A DNA stretch of 64,000 bases from DATEDA01 sp963754305 (GCA_963754305.1 CAVWFR010000002.1:1-64000); one strand, 5' to 3'. Numbered from the stretch's first letter, positions 45,289 to 54,506 are shown. Numbers and translations are program-made. The notes: generated by a model not told the origin, from the letters alone.

Positions 45289-46053
45289 TTAACCCGGGGA
45301 CTTGTTGCGAGGCTGCCCGGAACCATGAGCGTTGACGATGATGATGTGAGGCCCGCGGCGTATCCAACGGCCGCTCGAGGCCTTGCTGCACTTCGGGCAG
45401 GCTCGATCACCGCGGCCGTCGCCAGTCTTGCCGCAGTTTGGGCAGCCCTCTGAAGAGCGAGCGGCAGAAGGCCCGGCGGCGCGGACCAATCCAGGGGCGT
45501 GCCGCTTGGCGGCCGCAATCGCCGCAGCGTTGGCTGCTTGCTGCGGACTCGTGGATGAGGGAGCGGACGCCAGGTTCTTCGCCGCCGCATCCGCGAAGCG
45601 CACCAGCCGCCGCGCCACTTCGAATTCCTGGTCTTCTTCACTGAGACCTTCGAGCTCGAGGCCGAACAAGCTGCCGGCCTTGGCCGCAAGCTGGCTCCCG
45701 ACTCGGCTACCGGCCGGCCCGCCGATGTAGCCACCGATCGCGCCGCCCACGACCGGCAGAGCCTTCTTGGCGGCGCCTTTGAGAATTCCGCCGAGCGCGC
45801 GGCCTGCGCCCGATCGGGCAAACTGCCCCACTGCCCGACCTGCCCGCTTGATCAGGCCGCCGATGAATTGGTCGAGTTCCGACTCGTCGGTGATCTCGAG
45901 CAACCTTGAAGCGAGTTCCATTTCCTCGGTTTCATCGAGCGCTTCGGCCGCCTCGAACGTTGACACCTCCTCACCACCGAGCTCGGAGCCTTCCCACTCG
46001 TCAAACTCCGTGTCTTCCCCGTATAGCTCCATCGCCTCGTCAGATCGACGCAT
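45289..46053 (-). CDS. Glycine-zipper protein with acidic leader, paralog 1
   Basis: A 254-residue protein, first gene of the cluster. The leader is acidic (YGEDTEFDEWEGSELGGEEV, then LDETEEMELASRLLEI). The central part is LIKRAGRAVGQFARSGAGRA, then KALPVVGGAIGGYIGGPAGS, a glycine-zipper hydrophobic segment with GxxxG spacing. EDQEFEVARRLVRFADAAAK and AIAAAKRHAPGLVR follow. A CPNCGK...CPKCSK zinc-ribbon-like pair precedes the GRWIRRGPHIIIVNA tail. AGGAGATT lies upstream of the ATG. It differs from paralog 2 mainly by the added cysteine ribbon. Confidence 0.76.
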   Translation of the reverse strand: MRRSDEAMELYGEDTEFDEWEGSELGGEEVSTFEAAEALDETEEMELASRLLEITDESELDQFIGGLIKRAGRAVGQFARSGAGRALGGILKGAAKKALPVVGGAIGGYIGGPAGSRVGSQLAAKAGSLFGLELEGLSEEDQEFEVARRLVRFADAAAKNLASAPSSTSPQQAANAAAIAAAKRHAPGLVRAAGPSAARSSEGCPNCGKTGDGRGDRACPKCSKASSGRWIRRGPHIIIVNAHGSGQPRNKSPG

Positions 46054-46951
46054 AGCAATCTCCTACTCCGCTAACGATCTATCGCACGGCCATGCGGTCT
46101 CGCGCTGCGTACTGCACGAAACATGCCCATGGAGTAGCGGACGATGCTTACGAGGTAAACGCGCCTGTTCCGCTGCGCGTGAGCGATGGGAGAAGCGAAG
46201 ATGTCTTCGGAAACCGCCCGGGGGAGCAAGGAATCGGCGAAGGACGCTTCGGCGTCGGGCAGACGCAATGCCCCCGCTCGCGCTGCCCGGGCCGATGGGC
46301 GTCGGGCTGGTGCTCATTAGGGCTGCTCCACCGGTCGGGTCGGGTGCAGCGATGAGCCTGCTGCTCGGGCTCGACGCGGCGCTGGCGCTCGTGGCTCCAG
46401 TGAGGTGCGTTCCTCGCGCCGCAGCGCACTACGGTCGACTGAAACCTTGGCCGTCGCCGCACAGCGCTCGCGCTGCCCGTTCATCTCGGGGCAATGCACC
46501 CTGCCGGCTCACACCTTTCTGGTTAGCGCGCGGCCCGAACGCGATGCGAGCGGTGCACGCATTACACGCTGCCGCCGGCTGGTCTCTACGCTGCGAGCTT
46601 TGCAGTAAGCATGAACGCAAGCTTGTTCCGGTCAAGCCGTCGCCTCAGCCGAAGTACGCCGAAGCGCAGGCGATGCTCTCCCTCGGCGACGCACGCATGT
46701 CAAACCTCGTTCGCCGCGAACAGGCGGAAATTGATGTGAGCGCACTCGCTACGAACTGCAGTTCGCAATGGATGCACTCCGCTCTACGCCTTTGGAACGT
46801 TGGCCACGAGCAGCAGGCCGCGACCACCGGTGCGAAGCCGTTGAGAGCAGCCGCTCATTCCGGGGCGGGCGCGGCCACGCCGAACGACTCGGCGGGCCGG
46901 TTCGGTCGCGCCGACGGCGTAGAATCGGGGCATCACGTACCGAGGCTTGCC
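46054..46951. other. Divergent intergenic region, no gene seen
   Basis: About 900 bases between the first gene of the wall-hydrolase cluster and the molybdopterin oxidoreductase. A long open frame crosses it on the plus strand but its composition is not protein-like. The cluster promoter is expected here. No operator, RNA gene or repeat was recognised. Confidence 0.5.
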
Positions 46952-49033
46952 ATGGGCACCGACGACCTCCGCTCCACCAGCCGCCGCATCGTCAAAGCGG
47001 CGTGTCCGCATGACTGCCCCGACACGTGTGCGATGGACGTCACGGTCGAGAACGGCGTCGCCGTCGATATCAAGGGCGGCGCGATGCCGTTCACCGAAGG
47101 CGTCCTCTGCACCAAGGTCGCCAAGTATCTCGACCGCACTTATTCGAAGGACCGCGTGCTCCACCCGATGCGCCGCGTTGGCGCCAAGGGCCCCGGCAAG
47201 GGCGAGTTCGAGCGCATCAGTTGGGACGACGCGCTCGCCGAGATCGCCGCGCGGTTCAAGGCGATCGCCGCCGAGAACCCTCAGCAGATCCTGCCATGCA
47301 GCTACGCCGGCACGATGGGGCTGCTGCAATACGCGTCGATGGACCGGCGCTTCTTCCATCGGCTCGGCGCGAGCCTGCTCGAGCGTACGCTCTGCTCCTC
47401 CGCCGGCAAGGTCGGCATGAAGCTCACGCTCGGCGGGTCGGTCGGCATGGATCCGGAGCGGTTCGACGAAGCGAAGCTGATCCTGATCTGGGGCTCGAAC
47501 CCGATCGTCTCCAACCTGCATCTCTGGACGCGCTGCCAGGAAGCGAAGCGCCGCGGCGCGAAGCTCGTCGCGATCGATCCGTGGCGAAGCCAGACCGCGG
47601 AGAAATGCCACCAGCACGTCGCGCTCCTGCCCGGCACCGACGGCGCGCTGGCGCTCGGGATGATGCACGTCATCATCGGCGAGGGCCGCTACGACCGCGA
47701 CTACGTCGAGCGCTACGCGCTCGGCTTCGACGAGCTCGCCGAGCGCGTGCAGGACTATCCGCCGGAGAAGGTCGCCGGCATCTGCGGCATCACCGCCGAG
47801 GAGATCGTGAACCTCGCGCGCGATTACGCGTCGACGAGGCCGGCGGCGATCCGGCTCAACTACGGCATGCAGCGCCACTCGGGCGGCGGCATGGCGGCGC
47901 GCACGATCGCCTGCCTGCCGGCGCTCGTGGGCGCCTGGCGCGATCCCGCCGGCGGCATCGTGCTCACGACCGCCGACTTCTACGGCCTGGATCACAAGGC
48001 GCTCGAGCGCCCCGACATGATCTGGAACTCGCCGCGCACGATCAACCAGTCGAAGCTCGGCGACGCGCTGCTCGGCGCCGATCCGCCGGTCAAGGCGGTC
48101 TACGTTTATAACAACAATCCGGTCGCGGTCTGCCCCGACTCGAACAAGGTGATCGCCGGGTTCTCGCGGCCGGATCTTTTCACGGTCGTGCACGAGATTT
48201 TCTTCACCGACACCTGCGATTACGCCGACATCGTGCTCCCGGCGACGACGCAGCTCGAGCACACCGACCTCCACAAGTCGTACGGTCACCTCTACGTCGT
48301 CGGCAACAATCCCGCGATCGCGCCGCTCGGCGAGGCGAAGCCGAACATCGAGGTGTTCCGGCTGCTCGCGAAGCGCATGGGGTTCACGGACGCGTGCTTC
48401 GACGACTCGGACGAGGACGTCTGCCGACAGGCGCTGCGCTCCGACAATCCGCGCATGAGCGGGATCGCGTGGGACGCGGTGAAAGAGCAGGGCTGGCAGC
48501 GCCTCGCGGTGCCCGACCGGTTCGCCCCGTTTGCCGAGGGCGGCTTCCCCACGCCGTCGGGCAAATGCGAGTTCCACAGCGAGGCCGCGACGAAGCTCGG
48601 CCACGACCCGCTGCCGCACTACATCCCGCCGCGCGAAAACGTGAATTCGGCGCCGGCGCTGGCCGAGCGCTATCCGCTGGCGTTCATCTCGCCGCCGTGC
48701 CGCAACTTCCTCAACTCGAGCTTCGCGAATCTCGCGTTCGCGCTCGACTCGGAGGACGGCGAGCCGCGGCTCGACATCCATCCGGACGATGCCCGGACGC
48801 GCGACATCGCGAACGGCGACCGGGTCCGCGTATTCAACGATCGCGGCGCGTTCACCCTGAAGGCCTCGGTTTCGACGCGCGCGCGCCCCGGCGTGGTCGT
48901 CGCACCCTCGGTGTGGTGGAAGAAGCTCTCGCCCGACGGCCGCAACGCGAACGACGTGACCTCGCAGGCCACCGCCGACCTCGGCGGCGCGGCGACTTTC
49001 TACGACTGTCTCGTACAGGCGACCCGGGCCTAG
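46952..49033 (+). CDS. Molybdopterin-dependent oxidoreductase, DMSO reductase superfamily
   Basis: A 693-residue enzyme with a bis-MGD cofactor. The N-terminal [4Fe-4S] motif is CPHDCPDTC with a fourth Cys in EGVLCTK. Molybdopterin-binding blocks include ILIWGSNPIVSNLH, VAIDPWRSQTAEKC and YVYNNNPVAVCPDSNKV. The C-terminal MGD-binding domain contains PLAFISPPCRNFLNSSF and NGDRVRVFNDRG. No Tat signal is seen, so it is probably cytoplasmic. The open frame runs far upstream but the ATG shown begins the recognisable protein. The family includes formate dehydrogenases and anaerobic reductases; the substrate is not known. Confidence 0.9.
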   Translation: MGTDDLRSTSRRIVKAACPHDCPDTCAMDVTVENGVAVDIKGGAMPFTEGVLCTKVAKYLDRTYSKDRVLHPMRRVGAKGPGKGEFERISWDDALAEIAARFKAIAAENPQQILPCSYAGTMGLLQYASMDRRFFHRLGASLLERTLCSSAGKVGMKLTLGGSVGMDPERFDEAKLILIWGSNPIVSNLHLWTRCQEAKRRGAKLVAIDPWRSQTAEKCHQHVALLPGTDGALALGMMHVIIGEGRYDRDYVERYALGFDELAERVQDYPPEKVAGICGITAEEIVNLARDYASTRPAAIRLNYGMQRHSGGGMAARTIACLPALVGAWRDPAGGIVLTTADFYGLDHKALERPDMIWNSPRTINQSKLGDALLGADPPVKAVYVYNNNPVAVCPDSNKVIAGFSRPDLFTVVHEIFFTDTCDYADIVLPATTQLEHTDLHKSYGHLYVVGNNPAIAPLGEAKPNIEVFRLLAKRMGFTDACFDDSDEDVCRQALRSDNPRMSGIAWDAVKEQGWQRLAVPDRFAPFAEGGFPTPSGKCEFHSEAATKLGHDPLPHYIPPRENVNSAPALAERYPLAFISPPCRNFLNSSFANLAFALDSEDGEPRLDIHPDDARTRDIANGDRVRVFNDRGAFTLKASVSTRARPGVVVAPSVWWKKLSPDGRNANDVTSQATADLGGAATFYDCLVQATRA

Positions 49034-49038
49034 TCCGG

Positions 49039-49104
49039 GTCATCCCGGCGCGAGCCGGGATCCAGTTACGGCACATGCTGGACTCCGGCTTTCGCCGGAA
49101 TGAC
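49039..49104. repeat. REP-like inverted repeat
   Basis: GTCATCCCGGC...GCCGGGATCCAG is followed by an inverted copy CTGGACTCCGGC...GCCGGAATGAC. The outer arms (GTCAT/ATGAC) and inner arms pair over most of their length. Such repeats are common between genes of Betaproteobacteria and may act as terminators or transcript stabilisers. It lies between the oxidoreductase stop and the nicotinamidase start. Confidence 0.65.
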
Positions 49105-49125
49105 GGCAATTGGAGGGACTGGCCC

Positions 49126-49851
49126 ATGACCACCGTCACTCGACGCTCGCTCCTCGGCGCGTTCGGTGCCGTCGCCGCGACCGCCGCGCTGCCCGGAGGC
49201 TTCGGCGTCGCTCTCGCGCAGGCGAAGATCAAGCCCGGACCCAAGGACGCGCTGATCGTCGCCGACGTGCAGAAATGCTTCCTGCCCGGCGGCAGCCTCG
49301 CGGTGGGGAAGGGCGACGAGATCGTGCCGCTCGTCAACGCGATGGCGAAGCGCTTCCAGAACGTGATCCTCACCCAGGACTGGCACACTCCGGGGCACAT
49401 CTCGTTCGCGTCCACGCACGGCAAGAAGCCGTTCGAGACCGTGAAGCTCGCCTACGGAACGCAGGTGCTGTGGCCGGATCATTGCGTGCAGGGCACCGAG
49501 GACGCGGAGCTCGCGCCGGGGCTCGCCGTTCCCCACGCGCAGCTCATCATCCGCAAGGGCCACAACGACAAGGTCGACAGCTACTCGGCGTTCATCGAGG
49601 CCGACGGGAAGACGAAGACCGGGCTCGACGGCTATCTGAAGGCGCGCGGGGTGACGTCGGTCTACGTGTGCGGGCTCGCCACCGACTTCTGCGTGGCGTG
49701 GACCGCGCTCGACGCGCGCAAGCTCGCCTTCAACGCCGCGGTGATCGAAGACCTGTGCCGCGGCATCGACGCGCAGGGCTCGCTCGCAAAGGCCTGGGCG
49801 GCGATGAAGACCGCCGGCGTCAAGCGCCTCGACTCCTCGGCGATCGCCTGA
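49126..49851 (+). CDS. Isochorismatase-family nicotinamidase-like protein with Tat signal
   Basis: A 241-residue hydrolase. The N-terminus is a twin-arginine signal (TRRSLLGAFGAVAATAALPG) ending near ALA. The mature part has the nicotinamidase pattern: IVADVQKCFLPGGSLAV with the catalytic Asp, DWHTPGHISFAS with metal ligands, GHNDKVDSYSAF and VCGLATDFCVAW with the catalytic Cys. Typical nicotinamidase (PncA) is cytoplasmic and releases nicotinate for NAD salvage; here export to the periplasm is predicted. A GGAGGGACTGG site precedes the ATG. The substrate may be nicotinamide or another amide. Confidence 0.87.
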   Translation: MTTVTRRSLLGAFGAVAATAALPGGFGVALAQAKIKPGPKDALIVADVQKCFLPGGSLAVGKGDEIVPLVNAMAKRFQNVILTQDWHTPGHISFASTHGKKPFETVKLAYGTQVLWPDHCVQGTEDAELAPGLAVPHAQLIIRKGHNDKVDSYSAFIEADGKTKTGLDGYLKARGVTSVYVCGLATDFCVAWTALDARKLAFNAAVIEDLCRGIDAQGSLAKAWAAMKTAGVKRLDSSAIA

Positions 49852-49967
49852 GCGGCGACCCGGCGCGGGGCCGGCTCTCGCATCCCGCCCGAGCCGCGCT
49901 GAACCCGGTGAGGCCGACGATCGATAACGCCCGCGCGCTACGACGATCCGCGATGCTGCCGCCTCGA

Positions 49968-51569
49968 ATGACCGACTATGCCGCGACCGCGCGCGCGTTC
50001 CGCTGGGAGATTCCCGAGCGCTTCAACTTCGCGCGCGACGTCGTCGATTTCTGGGCGGAGGATCCGGACAAGCCGGCGCTCCTGTGGTGCGACGACGCGG
50101 GCCGCGAGCGCCGCTTCACTTTCGCCGACATATCCCGCGCGTCGGTGCGGTTCGCCAACCTGCTCGCCGCGCACGGCGTCGGCAAGGGCGACCGCGTGAT
50201 CGTCATGCTGCCGCGCATCCCGGAGTGGCAGATCGCCATGATCGGCATCTTGCGCGCCGGCGCGATCCCGATTCCCTGCATCGACATGCTCACCGCGAAG
50301 GACATCGCTTACCGTGTCGGGCACTCCGGCGCGGCGGCGGCGGTGACGACCGCAGCCGGCACGCCGAAGTTCGCCGAGCCGGCGCGCTTCCGGCTCGCGC
50401 TGTCGGTCGGCGAAGCGGACGGCTGGACCGAGCTCGATCGCGCGCTCGGGGCGCAGCCCGAGACGTTCGACGCGGTCGCGCTCGCGCCCGACGAGCCGGC
50501 GATCATGTACTACACCTCCGGCTCGACCGGAAACCCGAAGGGCGTGACGCACGCGGCGCGCGCGATCTGGGCCTGGCGCGTTTCGGCGTGGTACTGGCTC
50601 GACCTCGCACCCGGCGATCTGATGTGGTGCACGGCGGACACCGGCTGGAGCAAGGCGGGGACCAGCATCCTCTTCGGCCCGTGGAGCTGCGGCGCGCAGG
50701 TGCTCTTCTACAACGGGCGGTTCGAGCCGCGGCTGCGCTTCGAGCTGCTCGAGCGCTACCGCGTGAGCGTGTTCTGCGCGGCGGCGACCGAGCTCAGGCG
50801 GCTGATCGCGGAAGACATCTCCGGTTTCGATCTCGCCTCGCTCCGGCTCGCGGTGTCGGCGGGCGAGACGGTGAACCCGGAGGTGGTGCGGCGCTGGGCG
50901 GAGAAGACCGGCGTGCCGCTCCTCGACGGCTACGGCCAGACCGAGACGCTGATGACCGTGCTCAACTACGGTTGCGTCCCGGTAAAGCCCGGCTCGATGG
51001 GGAAGCCGCTGCCGGGAACGGAAGTCGTGCTGCTCGCGGCGGATCGCACCCCCGTGGCTCCGGGCGACCCGGGTGAGCTGGCGATCCGGCTGCCCAATCC
51101 GCAGGCGATGCTGAAGTACTGGGACGACCCGGAACGCACCGCCGCAGCGAAGGTCGAGATCGACGGCGCCGGCTACTTGCTGAGCGGCGATATCGTGCGC
51201 CGCGACGAAGCGGGCTATCTCTTCTACGAGGGACGCACCGACGACGTGATCAACTCGGCGGGCTACCGCATCGGCCCGATGGAGGTCGAGAACGCGCTCA
51301 TCGAGCATCCGGCGGTGCAGGAATCGGCGGTGGTGGCGAGCCCCGACGCGGAGCGGGGCGAGGTGGTGAAGGCCTTCGTGGTGCTGCGCCCGGGCCACGC
51401 GCCGTCGGACGTGCTGGCCCGCGAGCTGCAGGAGCACGTGAAGCGCGTGACCGCGCCCTACAAGTACCCGCGCCGGATCGAGTTCGTCGCCGAGCTGCCG
51501 AAGACGGCGAGCGGGAAGCTGCGGCGGCGCGAGCTGCGCGACCGGGAGTTCGGACTCAGTGCCTCATGA
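49968..51569 (+). CDS. Acyl-CoA synthetase, AMP-forming (ANL superfamily)
   Basis: A 533-residue ligase that activates a carboxylic acid as acyl-AMP then acyl-CoA. Core motifs are YYTSGSTGNPKGVTHAAR (P-loop), LLDGYGQTETL, LLSGDIVRRDEAGYLFY, RTDDVINSAGYRIGP at the hinge and PKTASGKLRRRELR with the catalytic Lys. The TADTGWSKAG segment points to medium-chain or acetyl/benzoate-type members. An alternative ATG lies five codons upstream; neither has a clear ribosome site. It follows the nicotinamidase-like gene by 116 bases on the same strand. The acid substrate is not known. Confidence 0.9.
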   Translation: MTDYAATARAFRWEIPERFNFARDVVDFWAEDPDKPALLWCDDAGRERRFTFADISRASVRFANLLAAHGVGKGDRVIVMLPRIPEWQIAMIGILRAGAIPIPCIDMLTAKDIAYRVGHSGAAAAVTTAAGTPKFAEPARFRLALSVGEADGWTELDRALGAQPETFDAVALAPDEPAIMYYTSGSTGNPKGVTHAARAIWAWRVSAWYWLDLAPGDLMWCTADTGWSKAGTSILFGPWSCGAQVLFYNGRFEPRLRFELLERYRVSVFCAAATELRRLIAEDISGFDLASLRLAVSAGETVNPEVVRRWAEKTGVPLLDGYGQTETLMTVLNYGCVPVKPGSMGKPLPGTEVVLLAADRTPVAPGDPGELAIRLPNPQAMLKYWDDPERTAAAKVEIDGAGYLLSGDIVRRDEAGYLFYEGRTDDVINSAGYRIGPMEVENALIEHPAVQESAVVASPDAERGEVVKAFVVLRPGHAPSDVLARELQEHVKRVTAPYKYPRRIEFVAELPKTASGKLRRRELRDREFGLSAS

Positions 51570-51638
51570 TACGAGGGGGCATACCCCCTCGCGCTCCCCG
51601 ATCTCAGGGGAATCGCCGCCTAGCGGCGGCCATTCTCT

Positions 51639-52238
51639 CTAGTACTTTACCGAGCACCCGTAGGGCGAGGTGGCCGCGACGCTCACCGGCTTACCGGCCA
51701 TCGCCTCGCCGAGCGCGGCGCGCACGTGGTTGCGCGCGCTCTTCGTTTCCTCGGTGCTCGCCCAGCGCTTGTCGTCGATGGCGCCGGCATAGATGAGCTT
51801 GCCCTGCGGGTCGATCACGTACATATGCGGCGTGGTGCGCGCGCCGTAGGCCCGCCCGACCTGGCCGTCCTTGTCGATCAGCGCGGCCTTGGGCGCCGCG
51901 CCCTGCTGCCCGAGCCACTTCGCCATCTCCTCCGGCGTCTTGAACTCGCCGCTCGACGGGTTGGAGGAGTTCACCGCGAGCCAGACGACGTCCTTCGTGG
52001 CGATCTCTTTCTGCAGCGACGGCATGTTGCCGCTCGTGTAGTGGCGGCGGACGTACGGGCACTCCGGGTTCACCCACTCGAGCACCACGAACTTGCCCTT
52101 GAAGTCGGCGAGCCTGACCGTCTTGCCCTGGAGGTCGGGCGCGCTGAAGTCGGGGGCCGGCTGGCCGACGGTGGCGGCGGCGAGCGCGAGCCCGGGGATC
52201 GCGAGCGCGGCGGCGAGTGCGAGAGCGAGTCGTTTCAT
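51639..52238 (-). CDS. Periplasmic redoxin (AhpC/TSA thioredoxin-fold) protein
   Basis: A 199-residue secreted protein. A signal peptide (MKRLALALAAALAIPGLALA) precedes TVGQPAPDFSAPDLQGKTV, the thioredoxin-fold start, and VLEWVNPECPYVRRHYTSG, where a single Cys takes the place of the CxxC active site. DKDGQVGRAYGARTTPHMYV carries the cis-Pro. A C-terminal Cys (SPYGCSVKY) could form a disulfide with the active Cys. It lies 63 bases downstream of dsbD on the same strand, so it may be reduced by DsbD. Function: peroxide reduction or thiol-disulfide exchange in the periplasm. Confidence 0.87.
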   Translation of the reverse strand: MKRLALALAAALAIPGLALAAATVGQPAPDFSAPDLQGKTVRLADFKGKFVVLEWVNPECPYVRRHYTSGNMPSLQKEIATKDVVWLAVNSSNPSSGEFKTPEEMAKWLGQQGAAPKAALIDKDGQVGRAYGARTTPHMYVIDPQGKLIYAGAIDDKRWASTEETKSARNHVRAALGEAMAGKPVSVAATSPYGCSVKY

Positions 52239-52301
52239 CGATGTCTCCTGGTCGATCGAGCGGGATGTTCGTCGGATGGTTTCGTCCGCGACAGTATCGG
52301 G

Positions 52302-54378
52302 TCAGCCTGCCAGCGCCGCAAGCAGCCGCTCGCGGGTGAGCACCTCGGGCAGCAGCACCGGGGCCTGGCCCGGCTTGTATAGCACGTACACCGGCACGCC
52401 ATTGCGGCCGAGCGCCGCGAGCGCGCGCGTGATGTCGTCGTCGCGGCGCGTCCAGTCGGCGCGCACCAGCTCGACCCCGCGCGCGCGAAACGCCGCGAGC
52501 ACGTCGCCGCGTCCGAGCACCAGGCGCTTGTTCACCTGGCAGGTCACGCACCACGCCGCGGTGAAGTCGACGAACACCGGCTTGCCCATGGCGGCGAGCG
52601 TTGCAACCTTGTCGGCGGAGAACGGCTGCCACACCGCATCGGCGACCGGCGCGGGCGGCGCGGTTCTCGCCGCCGGGAGGGCGGCGACCACGGCGGCCGC
52701 GGCGAGCACGGCCGCCGCGAGGCGCAGCCGCGGCATGCCCGCGAGCCACCCGGCGGCGGCGACGGCCACCAGCGCCGCGAGCAGCCACACGACCGCAGCA
52801 AGCCCCGCCTGCTCGCCGAGCACCCACGCGAGCCAGACCACCGTGCCGTACAGGGGAAACGCCAGCGCCTGCTTGAGCCGGATCATCCACGGCCCCGGCT
52901 TCGGCACGCGCTTCAGCCAGCCCGGAAACCAGGCGAGCAGCACGTACGGCAATGCCATCCCGACGCCGAGCGCGGTAAACACCGCGAATGCGCGCCAGCC
53001 GGATTCGCCGATCGCGTAGCCGAGCGCCGCACCCATCAGCGGGGCAGTGCAGGGCGAGGCGATCACCACGGCCAGCACGCCCGACAGGAACCAGTCGACG
53101 GACGGATTGGCGGCGCGCCAGCCGGCAACGCGACCGGGCAGCATCGTTCCGACCTCGAACACGCCGGAGAGATTGAGCCCGAGCGCGAAGAAGAACAGCG
53201 CGAGCGCCGCGACCGCGACCGGCGACTGGAGCTGGAAGCCCCAGCCGAGCTCCGCGCCGAGCGCGCGCAGGCCGAGCAGCAATGCCGCGAGCAGCCAGAA
53301 GGACGCGAGCACGCCAGCGGCGTACACGAGCCCGTGGCGGCGGCGCGTCCGGCGCTCGCCCGCGCCCGGCCCGGCGAAGCCGAGCACCTTGATCGACAGC
53401 ACCGGCAGCACGCACGGCATCAGATTGAGAACGAGCCCGCCGGCGAACGCGAACACCAGCGCTAGACCGAGACCGAGACCCGGACCGAGCTCGCTCGCCG
53501 CCGGCGCGCGGAGCGGCGGCGTCAATGCCGGCGTGACGCTGCCCGCGATCGGGACGTCGATCGTCACCGCGCGCGCCGGCGTCGCGGCACCGAAGCCTTG
53601 CGCCGACACCAGGACGCCACTCAGTCGGGTGAACTCTCCCACCGGCTGTGCCGCGCTCGCGAGCTTCAGACGATAGCCGTCGCCGGTGCGCACGAGCGTC
53701 TGTGCTGCGGCCGGCTCGATCTTGCCCTGCTCGAACGGGAAGAACTGCAGCTCGCGGAGCGCGAGGTCGGAGGGCGGCGCGAGCGCGAGCGTCGCGCCGC
53801 CGGCTTCGCCGCTCGCGGCGAGCGTCCAGCCCGCGAGCGCGCCGGGCGGCGCGGGCAGGCTCGCGCGCGACGCGGCGATCGGCTTCGCCCAACGCGGGTC
53901 CTCGCTCGACTCGCGCGCGACCGGAAGGGTGAGCGCGAGCTCGCCGTCCTCGGGAATACAGTGGTCCTTGCTGCAGACCAGCCAGGTCGCCTTGGCCGCG
54001 AGCGTGACCGGCGTTCCGGACGCGAGATCGCGCGGGGGCGTGATCCGGGCGAGCAGCAACACCTCGCGCTCGTAGCCGTAGTTGAGCAGGGGTCCCGCGG
54101 GCAGGCGGCGGGGATACGGCCAATAGATCTCGCTCGCCTCGAAACCCGCCGGCAGCCGCCACGTGAGCCGGGTCGGCTCGCCCGAATCGCCGGGGTTCTG
54201 CCAATAGGTGTGCCAGCTCGGGGATCATCGCGAGCCGCAGCGCGACGACCAGCGGCTCGCCGGGCACAAATGCAGTGCGCTCGGCGACCAGCTCGGCTTC
54301 GACGTGCGGCGTCCGAACCGGCGCTGCATCCGCGGGGAGCGCCAGGAGGAGGGCGGCGAGGAAGGCCAGGCGGGGCAT
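52302..54378 (-). pseudogene. dsbD: Thiol:disulfide interchange protein DsbD, one apparent frameshift
   Basis: A DsbD-type reductase of about 690 residues, broken by one frame change near 54205-54225. The N-terminal frame has a signal peptide (MPRLAFLAALLLALPADA), then HVEAELVAERTAFVPGEPLV. It shifts at AMIPE, where the correct frame reads WHTYWQNPGDSGEPTR and then LPAGPLLNYGYEREVLLL. The main frame has the N-terminal immunoglobulin-like domain, eight or so membrane segments with cysteines in NLMPCVLP and IASPCTAP, and a C-terminal thioredoxin domain with FTAAWCVTCQVNKR. It passes electrons from thioredoxin to periplasmic partners. If the shift is a sequencing error, the gene is intact. Confidence 0.85.
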
Positions 54379-54506
54379 CGAGTCCGTTGGTTGTGCGGCT
54401 GCAGCGAAAGTTCCGGGTGGCGGCGTCACATCGGCTGACCGGGCCTCTCGACAACCCTGCGCCCTCGCCCTATAACCGTGCATCGGGATTATCAGTCGGA
54501 GCGAGG

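Noticed and set aside
33304..46053. Extracellular contractile injection system
   Set aside because: No sheath, tube, baseplate, spike or AAA+ remodelling gene is present in the window, so the wall-hydrolase cluster cannot be called one from this sequence alone.
45767..46951. Upstream extension of the molybdopterin oxidoreductase frame (up to 1088 residues)
   Set aside because: The extension has Arg/Ser/Ala-rich composition, overlaps the first cluster gene on the other strand and has no family match; the recognisable protein begins at MGTDDLRST.
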